Positions 15,314-23,753 of a DNA stretch of 64,000 nucleotides are shown in pieces. The notes beneath the pieces are model-generated. The model was not told the origin of the DNA. It was given only the letters and a program-made list of their open reading frames with translations, and searched no databases. The number at the start of each line of letters is the position of its first letter. Position 1 is the stretch's first letter. Made by a program: the position numbers and the translations under genes. This DNA comes from JAMXLO01 sp963791495 (lineage in GTDB: Bacteria; Pseudomonadota; Alphaproteobacteria; Acetobacterales; Acetobacteraceae): contig CAWBST010000017.1 in the NCBI GenBank assembly GCA_963791495.1, positions 434,001-498,000 of the forward strand, in the 5' to 3' direction.

Positions 15314-16957
15314 TCAAACGAACCCATTGATCTCGTCGCGTTCCCGCGCCGCAGGATCGCGCTTTGCCGGATCGCCCCAACCCCCGCCGCCTCCGGACTC
15401 GATACGGAACACATCGCCGGGCCGAATCTCTATCCCCACTTCCTTGGTCTTCAGGACGCGCTGCTGTCGCCCTTCGGAGTGCAGCACATAGCGATGCGGG
15501 AGGCCGTCCTTGCCGCCGAGGATCCCGCATGCGCCGTACTTCACGCCATCGCCGGCGGTATTGCCGCGCGCCGGTTCATCGATTTCCGCCGCCATCTCCA
15601 GCACGCAGCCAGGCCCGCCGCGGAATTGCCCATCGCCGCCTGACCCGGGCCTGAATTCGTGCGTGCGGAAGAACAGAGGAAACCGCACCTCCGTCACCTC
15701 CAGGCTGCCGAACTTGATGCCGCCTGCCGCCTGCCATTCGCCGCCCGCCGGCCATCCGTCCCCTACGGGCGAGGCACCGCCACCCGGTCGCGCCTGGAAC
15801 ATGTGCCAGATGAACGGTTTCTGCGTGCGCGGATCACGTCCTTGAATGGCAATGCGGAACCGCCGCCCCCACCCCGCCATCGCGCGATCCGGACAGGCCG
15901 GAGCCAGTGCTGTGATGATCGCCTGGATAATCTCCTGCGAGCAGTGATTGGTGCACAGCGTCACGGGCGCGCCCTCGTTCGCCCACACCACTGTCCCCGG
16001 TTTGGCGATCACCTCCAGCGGGCGGAACGCGCCGTCGTTCTTCGGCGTGTGCGGATCGATCAGGTAGGCCAGCGCCACCACAACCGCGGATCGCATGTTC
16101 GGATACGACGAGTTGACGAAGCCCACCACCTGCTCGTGCGAATCCGACAGATCGATGGTCAGGTCGCTGCCGCGCTTGGTGACCGTCGCGCGGATATGGA
16201 TGTCGGTATAGCGATGCCCGTCGTCATCGAGGAACGCCTCGCCGCGATACACCCCGTCCTTCCACGTCGCGATCACCGCGCGTGCCTGGCGTTCGGCGCC
16301 GTCCAGCACCGCCTCGATCGCCGCGTGCGTGGTGTCCCAGCCGAACTCGCCGGCGAGCGCCAGCATCCGCCGCTGGCCGACATGCGCCGAGCCGATCATC
16401 GCCGCGAGGTCGCCGCGGAAATCGTGCGGGTGCCGCACGTTGGTCACCAGCATCTCCAGCACGTCGCGCCTCACCACCCCGCGGTCATAGAGCCGCAGTG
16501 GCGTGACGCGGATCCCTTCCTGCCAGATCTCCGTGGCCGCTGCGTTGTAGGCGCCATGCGTCGAACCGCCGATGTCGCTCTGATGCGCCCGGTTGATCGA
16601 CCAGAACATGGGCCGATCGCCCTCGAACACCGGCACGAACGCGGTGAGGTCAGGAAGATGGTTGCCACCGTGGTACGGATCGTTCAATAGGAACACATCA
16701 CCGGGATGAATGTCGTCCCGGAAGAATTCGGTGACCGACTTCGCGGCCCACGGCAGCGCCCCCACGTGGATGGGCACATGCTCGGCCTGGGCTATCAGCC
16801 GGCCATTCAGATCGCAGATCGCCGTGGAGAAATCACGGCTAGAATTAAGGATTTGGGAATAGGATGTGCGCAGCATCGCCTCGCCCATCTCTTCAACAAT
16901 GGCGTGCAGCCGGTGCTGCACGACCGAGACGGTCACCGGATCGACGGTGTCAGCCAC
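15314..16957 (-). CDS. hyuB: Hydantoinase B/oxoprolinase family protein (HyuB)
   Basis: 547 residues: VADTVDPVTVSVVQHRLHAI at the N-terminus, then MLRTSYSQILNSSRDFSTAI, the HyuB signature HPGDVFLLNDPYHGGNHLPDLT and GGGGWGDPAKRDP at the C-terminus. It forms the partner subunit of the HyuA protein encoded just downstream. GTG 16957 with GGAGG six bases before it was chosen; the frame stays open upstream to 17158, but that part has no family similarity and runs through another candidate gene. Substrate could be a hydantoin, 5-oxoproline or a ketone. Confidence 0.92.
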   Translation of the reverse strand: MADTVDPVTVSVVQHRLHAIVEEMGEAMLRTSYSQILNSSRDFSTAICDLNGRLIAQAEHVPIHVGALPWAAKSVTEFFRDDIHPGDVFLLNDPYHGGNHLPDLTAFVPVFEGDRPMFWSINRAHQSDIGGSTHGAYNAAATEIWQEGIRVTPLRLYDRGVVRRDVLEMLVTNVRHPHDFRGDLAAMIGSAHVGQRRMLALAGEFGWDTTHAAIEAVLDGAERQARAVIATWKDGVYRGEAFLDDDGHRYTDIHIRATVTKRGSDLTIDLSDSHEQVVGFVNSSYPNMRSAVVVALAYLIDPHTPKNDGAFRPLEVIAKPGTVVWANEGAPVTLCTNHCSQEIIQAIITALAPACPDRAMAGWGRRFRIAIQGRDPRTQKPFIWHMFQARPGGGASPVGDGWPAGGEWQAAGGIKFGSLEVTEVRFPLFFRTHEFRPGSGGDGQFRGGPGCVLEMAAEIDEPARGNTAGDGVKYGACGILGGKDGLPHRYVLHSEGRQQRVLKTKEVGIEIRPGDVFRIESGGGGGWGDPAKRDPAARERDEINGFV

Positions 16958-17010
16958 ACTTACCCTCCAAGGATTATCGGGATACCATAAGCTATGGGAG
17001 TACAGAGTCG

Positions 17011-17181
17011 ATGATGCGCAGAGGCAAGGAAGCTGGCGGCCCTCGCCGCCCGGAACCACAGTGGCTGGCGGGCGCCGCCATCGGGATGGCGATCTCCACG
17101 CTGGCGACCGGCGCGATGATGCTGGGCGCGGGGCTGGCGATCGTTCAGGCGGCGCCAACTAGGCGGTTGCCCTCGCGGTAG
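17011..17181 (+). CDS. Candidate small single-span membrane protein
   Basis: 56 residues: a basic N-terminus (MMRRGKEAGGPRRPEPQW), then one long hydrophobic helix (LAGAAIGMAISTLATGAMM and LGAGLAIVQAA), then a short basic tail. Third codon positions are almost all G or C, unlike the opposite strand reading. GGGAG lies ten bases before the ATG. It fills the gap between hyuB (start 16957) and the oxidase gene, overlapping the latter's 3' end by 37 bp antiparallel. No family known to me; could be chance, but topology follows the positive-inside pattern. Confidence 0.4.
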   Translation: MMRRGKEAGGPRRPEPQWLAGAAIGMAISTLATGAMMLGAGLAIVQAAPTRRLPSR

Positions 17182-18329
17182 CCCCAGAAGATGTCGCTGG
17201 TGACCTCGTCCACCGTGCGGCAGCCGGTATAGGCCATCGTCTTGTCGGCCTCGTTCTTCAGGATGTTGATCGCCCTCAGCGCGCCCGCCTCCCCACCGAC
17301 CGCGGTGCCGTAAAGCGTCGCGCGCCCGGTCAGCACTGCCTTCGCCCCCAGCGCGAGTGCCTTCACGATGTCTGACCCGCGCCGCACGCCCGAGTCCAAA
17401 ATCAGCGTCATCTTGTCACCCACCGCCTTGGCGATCTCCGGCAGCACGTCGAGAGTGGCCGCTGCACTGTCCATGTTCCGCCCACCATGATTGGACACCA
17501 CGATGCCATCGACGCCGTAGCTCAGTGCCTTGATCGCATCGTCAGGCCGGTTGACGCCCTTCAGCATCAGCACCCCAGGCCAGATGTCGCGGAACTTCGC
17601 GATGTCATCCCACGCCAGCGAATCCGCCCGCATCGCGTCACGCGAGCCGACGCCGCTGAGGATCGATTTCTGATATTCGTCGGGATAGTTCTCGTGCCGC
17701 GGAAACCGGCCGGACGTGAAGTATCGCATCAACACGCTGCCAGTCCACGCGGGATGCCGCATCATATCGAGCGTGAAGCGCAGCGTGGGATTGAACGGCA
17801 GGCCGAAGCCGTTGTGCGTGTTGTACTCGCGGTTGGCGCCGACCGGGGAATCCACCGTGACGATCAGCGCCTCGAAGCCGTTGCGGTTTGCGCGTTCGAT
17901 CAACTGGTGCGACAGGTCACGGCGTTTCCAGACATAGAGCTGGAACCACAGCCGCCCGCCGACCGCGGCGATCTTCTCCATCGGCGTCATCGAGGCGGTG
18001 GACAGCGTCAGCGGTATCTGCGCCTTCGCAGCGGCGCGGGCGAGTTCCAGTTCGCCCTCGTGCCAGCACAGACCGGCGGCCCCGGTGGGCGCGATCGCCA
18101 TCGGCAGGCTGGCCGGCTTGCCGAACAGCGTGGTCGCGACGCTGCGGCCGGACACATCCACCAGCGCGCGGTGACGCAGCTTGATGCGCTCGAACGCCGA
18201 ACGGTTGTTGGCGACCGCGATGTGATCCTCGGTGGCACGGTCGACGAACTCGAACACGCCCTTCGGCAAGCGACGCCTGGCTGCGCCGCGCAGATCCCAG
18301 ACGTTCAGGCAGTGGTCGAGACGCGACAT
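17145..18329 (-). CDS. FMN-dependent alpha-hydroxyacid oxidase/dehydrogenase (LldD-like), copy 1
   Basis: 394 residues, FMN TIM-barrel family (L-lactate, mandelate and glycolate enzymes). Motifs: PMAIAPTGAAGLCWHEGE, LWFQLYVWKRRDL, LIVTVDSPVGANREY, LMLKGVNRPDDA (flavin Lys), GIVVSNHGGRNMDS (catalytic His) and LDSGVRRGSDIVKALALGAKAV. The enzyme oxidises a 2-hydroxyacid to the 2-oxoacid and passes electrons to oxygen or the quinone pool. The ATG overlaps the stop of the upstream paralogue (TGATG), so the pair is translationally coupled. Substrate not determinable; the two copies could differ in specificity. Confidence 0.93.
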   Translation of the reverse strand: MSRLDHCLNVWDLRGAARRRLPKGVFEFVDRATEDHIAVANNRSAFERIKLRHRALVDVSGRSVATTLFGKPASLPMAIAPTGAAGLCWHEGELELARAAAKAQIPLTLSTASMTPMEKIAAVGGRLWFQLYVWKRRDLSHQLIERANRNGFEALIVTVDSPVGANREYNTHNGFGLPFNPTLRFTLDMMRHPAWTGSVLMRYFTSGRFPRHENYPDEYQKSILSGVGSRDAMRADSLAWDDIAKFRDIWPGVLMLKGVNRPDDAIKALSYGVDGIVVSNHGGRNMDSAAATLDVLPEIAKAVGDKMTLILDSGVRRGSDIVKALALGAKAVLTGRATLYGTAVGGEAGALRAINILKNEADKTMAYTGCRTVDEVTSDIFWGYREGNRLVGAA

Positions 18330-19546
18330 CAGAATGTGGCCTCGTCCATTACCCGATCGAACATCCGATTGCCCTGGCGGCCGCCGAAGAATATGTCCGT
18401 GGTCACCTCATCAACCGAACGGCATCCCGTATAAGCCATCGTCTTGTCCAGCTCGTTCCGGATGATGTTGATCGCCTTGAAGGCCCCCGCCTCTCCGCCG
18501 ACCGCCGTGCCGTACAGAGTCGAACGCCCGGTCAGCACCGCCTTCGCCCCCAGCGCCAGTGCCTTTGCGATATCCGATCCGCGCCGCACACCGGAATCCA
18601 GGATCACCGTGAGCCGCTCGCCAACCGCCTCGGCGATCTCCGGCAGCGCGTCGATCGATGCCACCACGCTGTCCATGTTCCGCCCACCGTGGTTCGACAC
18701 CACGATGCCATCGACGCCGTACTCGATGGCCTTCAGTGCATCGTCCGGCCGGTTGATCCCCTTGATCATCAGGATACCGGGCCACTTGTCGCGGAAGATG
18801 CGGATGTCGTCCCAGTTGAGCGAATCCTGCCGCGTCAGCTCATACGTCCCCGGCTCATCACGGTCCAGACGCTTGTACTCATCCGGATAGTTCTCGTTGC
18901 GCGGCATGCCGATGGTCGTGAGATATTTCATCAGCACGTTCGTGAACCAGACCGGATGGCGCATGATGTCGAGCGCAAATGTCACGTTCGGCTTGTATGG
19001 CGCGATGAAGCCGTTGTGCGTGTTGTATTCGCGGTTCGGCGGCACGATGGTATCGACGGTAACGATCAGCGCCTCGAAGCCGGCACGATGCGCGCGCTCG
19101 ATGAGCTGATACGACATCTCGCGCTTGTTCCAGACATAGAGCTGGAACCAGAGCCGGCCGCCGACGCCAGGCCCCGCCTCCTGGGCGATCTTCTCCATCC
19201 CGGTCATCGCCCCGGTGGCCAGCGTGAACGGGATCTTCGCCTTGGCCGCCGCCTTCGCCAGTTGCAGTTCGCCCTCGTGCCAGCAAAGTCCGGCAGCGCC
19301 GGTGGGCGCGATCGCCATTGGCATCGACACTGGCTTGCCGAACAGTGTGGTATTCATGGTGCGGCCGGACACATCGACGAGGGCGCGATGCCGCAGCTTG
19401 ATGCGCTCGAAAGCGTTGCGGTTGTTGGCGACCGCGATGCCGTCCTCGCTGCCGCGATCGACGAATTCGAACACCGCCCTGGGCAGGCGGCGTTTTGCCG
19501 CGGCACGCAGATCATAGACATTCAGGCAACGATCGAGCGCAGACAT
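18329..19546 (-). CDS. FMN-dependent alpha-hydroxyacid oxidase/dehydrogenase (LldD-like), copy 2
   Basis: 405 residues, closely similar to the gene just downstream along the whole length. The same motifs are present: PMAIAPTGAAGLCWHEGE, LWFQLYVWNKREM, LIVTVDTIVPPNREY, LMIKGINRPDDALK, GIVVSNHGGRNMDS and LDSGVRRGSDIAKALALGAKAV. It has a longer loop after LATGAMTGMEKIAQEAG and an insertion near RLDRDEPGTYELTR. ATG 19546 has GGAGGAG in front. First gene of a two-gene operon. The pair reads as a recent tandem duplication that has begun to diverge. Confidence 0.93.
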   Translation of the reverse strand: MSALDRCLNVYDLRAAAKRRLPRAVFEFVDRGSEDGIAVANNRNAFERIKLRHRALVDVSGRTMNTTLFGKPVSMPMAIAPTGAAGLCWHEGELQLAKAAAKAKIPFTLATGAMTGMEKIAQEAGPGVGGRLWFQLYVWNKREMSYQLIERAHRAGFEALIVTVDTIVPPNREYNTHNGFIAPYKPNVTFALDIMRHPVWFTNVLMKYLTTIGMPRNENYPDEYKRLDRDEPGTYELTRQDSLNWDDIRIFRDKWPGILMIKGINRPDDALKAIEYGVDGIVVSNHGGRNMDSVVASIDALPEIAEAVGERLTVILDSGVRRGSDIAKALALGAKAVLTGRSTLYGTAVGGEAGAFKAINIIRNELDKTMAYTGCRSVDEVTTDIFFGGRQGNRMFDRVMDEATF

Positions 19547-19568
19547 CGACTTCTCCTCCGATGACCGG

Positions 19569-19596
19569 ATGATGAAGCCGATACCTTGCTTGTCAA
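19569..19596 (-). promoter_or_regulatory. Possible sigma-70 promoter for the oxidase pair
   Basis: On the minus strand a perfect TTGACA (19591-19596) is followed after 16 bp by CATCAT (four of six matches to TATAAT), placing a start site near 19562, about 16 nt before the ATG at 19546. The -35 sits inside a small inverted repeat (TTGCT...AGCAA). Weak -10; inference only. Confidence 0.25.
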
Positions 19597-19638
19597 GCGA
19601 GCAAACCGGTTATGACCGGCGCGCTCAGACGTGGCGGG

Positions 19639-20737
19639 TCAGAATCCCCCGTACTTCACGCTGATCGAGCTATCGCTCAGCTTACTCGGCATCGAGATAT
19701 ACGCAGTGCGCGCCGGATTTGCCAGCACATCGAACATGCGGATAAAGCGTTCCCCGCGCAGCTCCTGCATCACTCCACTCGGCAGCGACGATATGTCTAC
19801 CCTGCCCGCTTCGACCGCGATGCAGGATTTGAACTCGGTTCGCCGGTAGTCCGGAAAGTTGTAGCGCTTCGTCTGCCCCAGTATGCGAGGACGCTCGATG
19901 ACCCATTCAGCGGTGACGCCGGCGATGTCCGGGTGGACGACGGAGTTGTCGGGCAGCGTCACGGATGGCGAGGTGCCCAGGACCGCCATGCCCTCGGGCA
20001 GCGGTACAGCGCTGAGATTGACCATCACGAAGACAACCGTCTGCGGGTCCAACGCCGTAAGAACGCACAGCACTTCATCGCCGGGAGAGACCGTGAGGCC
20101 AACCGGCAGCGGCGCGGTGTTTGCATCGCCGCGCGCCCACCACTGCGTCCATGCCTCGGCCACCGTTGTGCCGTCAGGGCGCAGAGTTCGACGCGGTGCC
20201 GATCTGCGGCAGCGAGGAATTAAGGTAGCGACGCTGCCCGTCGAGACCGATCCAGCTGGAGCACACATACGAGATGCCCGGCTGCCCCTCGAATGGCGCC
20301 GGCGGAATCTTCAGATGGTCCGGGATCGTCCAGCGCCCCCATACCTGCATGAACTTCCGGTACCGGTTCGCGGTCAGGTAGGCACCGGACCAGTTTGAAC
20401 TCTTCTCGATCCGGGTCTCTTCAGGAGGCGCCTCCGCCTGCCTGATGATCGGACGATAGGAGGAGGCTTCCACGAAGGCCGCGTGGAACCCGTACGCCAT
20501 GAGCCGCATCGGCCTGCCGAACCCCCTGTTCCAGACGCGCCGAAGCAATGGCTCGGTCTCGGCATGGGGCCTCGGTGGCAGACCGAACGTCCGCAGCATT
20601 TCTGGCGACGCTTTCGAAGGATCGAAAGGCCCCTCGGGCACTGGACACGCTTTGAAGCGACGCCGCAGGTCGTCGACGATATACGCGGGAACTTTCTTGC
20701 ACTGCTCCGGGCAGCCGTAAGCGCCCGTCATATCCAT
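19639..20737 (-). pseudogene. Glutamic peptidase G1 (eqolisin) family gene, single frameshift
   Basis: The first part (20174-20737) carries the G1 opening SSNWSGAYLTANRYRKFMQVW and SSWIGLDGQRRYLNSSLPQIGT. The second frame (up to 19639) continues with LRPDGTTVAEAWTQWW and AGVTAEWVIERPRI. In eqolisins the catalytic pair is the Gln of LPQIG and the Glu of AEWVIE; here they lie on opposite sides of the break. Removing one A near 20187 joins the frames into 365 residues. There is no N-terminal signal peptide. The ATG overlaps the last 10 bp of the upstream PAP2/haloperoxidase gene. Either a true inactivation or a consensus error. Confidence 0.75.
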
Positions 20738-21657
20738 TCCTCCGTCGCGTAGGCGACGGCCTGTTGAAACTTCGTCTTCGTCCCGGTGCCGGTCGGCGCC
20801 ATCAGCAACGCGATGACGGTCTGGGCAATCGCCACGCCGGCGGCGGTATCGCTGGGATAGTGCAGCCCCGCGATTTCACGGTTTCGCGCAATGCGATCCG
20901 CCAGCGTCCACAGGTCGTCCACCATCGTCGACTGCTGCGGCAGCCCGTTGAGCACCTCGTTCATGCTGAGCGCCATCAGATGCGCCTGCGTCGAGTGGCC
21001 GCTGGGAAACGACGCGTGGCCTGGCACCTCGATCGGCGGAAGCAGTGCCGGACAAAGCTGGGAAGGGCGCGGCCGCCTGTAGAGATTCTTGAAATACATC
21101 GCGACGAAGGTGCCCACCAGGCTGGCAATCGCCAGCACCTTGGCCGTCTGGGGATACGCGCCGGGCCGGGCTGTCATCATATTCAGGAAGTAGCTGATGA
21201 ACTCATCGGCCTGCGACAGGATTTCGGCCATGGCATCAGCCCTCTCCTCCATGGCCGCTGTGACCAGACCGGTGACTTCGGTCTGCACCTGAACCTGCTG
21301 GTTCAACGTCGACCAGTTGGCAGGTGGCGGGTAGGGCACCCAGCTAGGCCAAGTCGGCTGGGTGTGCGGGTCTATGCTGCTCAGCGGCGTTGCCGCGAAC
21401 TCGTTCAGCGCCAGCCACGAGTACCATTCGGCCGACCAATTCCGATCCGGGAACAGCGGAACGTTGATCGTGGCAAGCTGCCCGATCATCTTGGTCGGCG
21501 TCGGCGCGTTGGGTCCGGTATCGGGCTCGGTGGCCAGAGGCAGGTTCACCCGGTCGGCGAAGTACCAGCCGCCGCTGGCGCTGGTGGCGTTGCCTCCGCC
21601 GCCGGCGTTTGCACTGTTGCCGTCGTTACCGTCATTTCCATCGAAACTCGCGGGCAT
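20728..21657 (-). CDS. Vanadium-dependent haloperoxidase / PAP2-type acid phosphatase
   Basis: 309 residues. The C-terminal half has all three PAP2/vanadate-site motifs: KNLYRRPRP (residues about 195), FPSGHSTQAH (about 220) and NREIAGLHYPSD (about 265, with the His that would bind vanadate or phosphate). The N-terminus is a low-complexity Gly/Asn/Asp run (DGNDGNDGN, AGGGGNATSASGG), not a typical signal peptide. Length and lack of membrane helices suit the soluble haloperoxidase-like branch more than lipid phosphatases; sequence alone cannot separate the two activities. Followed by the overlapping G1 peptidase gene. Confidence 0.82.
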   Translation of the reverse strand: MPASFDGNDGNDGNSANAGGGGNATSASGGWYFADRVNLPLATEPDTGPNAPTPTKMIGQLATINVPLFPDRNWSAEWYSWLALNEFAATPLSSIDPHTQPTWPSWVPYPPPANWSTLNQQVQVQTEVTGLVTAAMEERADAMAEILSQADEFISYFLNMMTARPGAYPQTAKVLAIASLVGTFVAMYFKNLYRRPRPSQLCPALLPPIEVPGHASFPSGHSTQAHLMALSMNEVLNGLPQQSTMVDDLWTLADRIARNREIAGLHYPSDTAAGVAIAQTVIALLMAPTGTGTKTKFQQAVAYATEEWI

Positions 21658-21708
21658 GCGCGTTCTCCTGTGACTGACATAGGTGAGACACGTCGGCCGA
21701 TGTGCCGC

Positions 21709-23544
21709 TCAGTCGGGCACGCCCGCCAGTCGAAGCCTGTCGGCGAACTGGTCACGGACTTCGCCGCGCAGCGGCGTGCGTGTGCGGAAGGTGGTCAGGC
21801 GAAATTTTGGCACGAGCCGCATCAGTTGATGCGCGATCTTGCGTGCCTCGTCCATTTCCTGGGCCGCAACCAGGCTTGCGATCAGGCAGCGCAGATTGGA
21901 AGTATTGGCGCCCGCGTGGGCCGCCGACATCCGGCCCCATGCAATCGCATCGTCGTAACGGCCACCCAGATAGTAAGCCTGCGACAGGTAGTGCTCCAGC
22001 CAGAAGCTGTCGGCACCAATTGGCGATAGCCGCACAGCTCGTTCGGCGCGCGCGATGGCGGTAGCGATGTCGCCGAGGTAGCCGCAGGTCAGGCTGCTGT
22101 AGGCCCAGGCCCAGGCGCAGCTCGGACCGGCCGCCATGGCGCGTTCGAGGTACTCCTGAGCGACCCCATAGTCCTTCAGGAGATACGATTGCAGGTGCCC
22201 ATAGATCGCCAGCCCCAACGCATCGTTGCGGTCGCGTTCGATAGCCATGCGGGCAACGCTCGCTGCCATGGTACGGTCCGCGAGTTCGTCCTCGGACCAG
22301 CCCTGGCCGATCCATCGCATCCGGAGAGAGGCCATGTGCGAATATGCAGGCGCGTAGTCCGGATCGTGCGCGATCGCTTGCTCGAGCAGCTCGCGAGCCT
22401 GCTCGATCGAGGATCGGTCCATGCGGTAGAAGCGATCGAGCGCCTGCAAAGTGAGGTCATAGGCGGTCATGCTGTCGGGATGCTTGCGCAGGGCGCGGTT
22501 CAGCTCGCGCTCGCGGAGTTGCGGCGCGATCGCCGTTGCGACCCGCAGCGCGATCCGGTCCTGCAGATCGAAAAGATCGGTGAGCTCACCATCGAAGCGA
22601 TCCGCCCAGATGACGCTGCCGGTCTGCGATTCGCTCAGCTCAACCGCGATCCGGAGTGTATTGCCGGCGCGGCGCACGCTGCCGTGCAGCACGTAACGGA
22701 CGTCCAGCTCATGCCCGACGCGACGCACATCGAGCGGCATCCGCGCAAACCCGATCGTCGAGCTGCGCGAGATCACCAGCAGGTCTTTCAGCCCCCCAAG
22801 CGCACGAATGATGTCGTCGATCATCCCCTCGGCAAAATAGGCGTCCGACTGGTCCTTCTGCAGCGTGCGGAACGGCAGCACCGCCAGCGACGGGCGGTAC
22901 TCGCTGCCGGCCTCCGCCGTCACATCCGGAACACTGATGCGCGGCAGCGCAGGCATGTTGATCCACGACGAGCAGGCCGACGCAGGAATGCCGTAGACCA
23001 TCACGGGATCGCGAATGTTCTTGAGGCGATGCTGTCCGAGTGGCTCGTACGAGGCAGCGACAGTCCGTCGCACCTGTTCGAACACGGCCGCCGACATGCA
23101 CACCGCCCCTGGCTCGGCCAGCGCTTCCAGCCGAGCGGCGATATTGACCGCCGTCCCGCCCGTGCGATTCTCCTGAAGCAGGATCTCACCCGAGTTGATC
23201 CCGACACGGAAGCGAAGCCACTGGTCAGGAGGCAGCCTCGCGTTGCGCCGGGCGGTGTCCGCATGAATGCGCAGCGCACATTTCAAGGCCTCGATCGCAC
23301 TGGGAAACTCCGCCATCAGGCCATCGCCAGCGAATGTGAAGACCCGGCCGTGCGATTTTTCGATTTCACGAAAGACCCGATCGAGCTCGGCGCCGACGCG
23401 GCGATGCGCCTCCTCCTCCGCTTGTCCCATCAGTGCGCTGTAGCCCACGATGTCCGCGCCAAGGACCGCAGCGAGCCGCCGCTGGACCTTTCGCCTGCTG
23501 CCCACCTGCCTTGGAACCGAAGGCCTGTAGTCGCCTCGGATCAT
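21709..23544 (-). CDS. Class III adenylate/guanylate cyclase with TolB-like and TPR domains
   Basis: About 611 residues. A class III nucleotidyl cyclase domain (about 20-190: AAVLGADIVGYSALM and VFTFAGDGLMAEFPS, the two metal Asp motifs, and INSGEILLQ) is followed by a TolB-like region (about 240-340: LAVLPFRTLQKDQSDAYFAEG) and TPR-type repeats to the C-terminus. This layout is common for cytosolic cyclases of alphaproteobacteria. ATG 23544 (MIRGDYRPS) has a weak GGGGA site; ATGs at 23562 and 23649 are alternatives. A perfect CRP-type box lies upstream at 23738-23753. cAMP is the more likely product. Confidence 0.88.
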   Translation of the reverse strand: MIRGDYRPSVPRQVGSRRKVQRRLAAVLGADIVGYSALMGQAEEEAHRRVGAELDRVFREIEKSHGRVFTFAGDGLMAEFPSAIEALKCALRIHADTARRNARLPPDQWLRFRVGINSGEILLQENRTGGTAVNIAARLEALAEPGAVCMSAAVFEQVRRTVAASYEPLGQHRLKNIRDPVMVYGIPASACSSWINMPALPRISVPDVTAEAGSEYRPSLAVLPFRTLQKDQSDAYFAEGMIDDIIRALGGLKDLLVISRSSTIGFARMPLDVRRVGHELDVRYVLHGSVRRAGNTLRIAVELSESQTGSVIWADRFDGELTDLFDLQDRIALRVATAIAPQLRERELNRALRKHPDSMTAYDLTLQALDRFYRMDRSSIEQARELLEQAIAHDPDYAPAYSHMASLRMRWIGQGWSEDELADRTMAASVARMAIERDRNDALGLAIYGHLQSYLLKDYGVAQEYLERAMAAGPSCAWAWAYSSLTCGYLGDIATAIARAERAVRLSPIGADSFWLEHYLSQAYYLGGRYDDAIAWGRMSAAHAGANTSNLRCLIASLVAAQEMDEARKIAHQLMRLVPKFRLTTFRTRTPLRGEVRDQFADRLRLAGVPD

Positions 23545-23737
23545 GCTTTCCCCAGCGTGCATGTGCCACGGAGAGCCGCCGCGCGGCTCCTCCGGCGCAC
23601 GCGAGGCGCTCGACAAGATCGCTGGGCGGGGTTTTCGCAGGAGCAGCATAGTTCACGATCATCGGTACGAGCAACGCGCTGCGGCGGGCACCCAACTGGG
23701 TTGGTCATGCTATTTGCATGCCGGGTCCCTGCTTCGA

Positions 23738-23753
23738 TGTGAAATACTTCACA
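23738..23753 (-). promoter_or_regulatory. CRP/cAMP-receptor-type site TGTGAAATACTTCACA
   Basis: Exact match to TGTGA-N6-TCACA, with symmetry extending to TGTGAA/TTCACA. It overlaps the 3' end of the epimerase gene and lies upstream of the cyclase gene on the same strand, 96-201 bp before its possible starts. A -10-like TAGCAT lies about 36 bp downstream of its centre. The position suggests cAMP-dependent feedback on the cyclase gene. Confidence 0.6.

Noticed and set aside
13922..15643. 573-codon open frame on the plus strand opposite hyuA/hyuB
   Set aside because: Antisense shadow produced by high GC; the composition is Arg/His/Gln-rich, and both sense genes match known families.
20764..22029. 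421-codon plus-strand frame across the haloperoxidase gene and the cyclase 3' end
   Set aside because: Covers parts of two well-supported minus-strand genes; basic, low-similarity composition.
23700..23720. CATGC-TATTT-GCATG inverted repeat upstream of the cyclase gene
   Set aside because: 5-bp arms only; too short to claim as a separate site, though it may be part of the same control region.
22189..23742. Long plus-strand frame opposite the cyclase gene
   Set aside because: Shadow of the cyclase-TPR gene; no family features or ribosome site.
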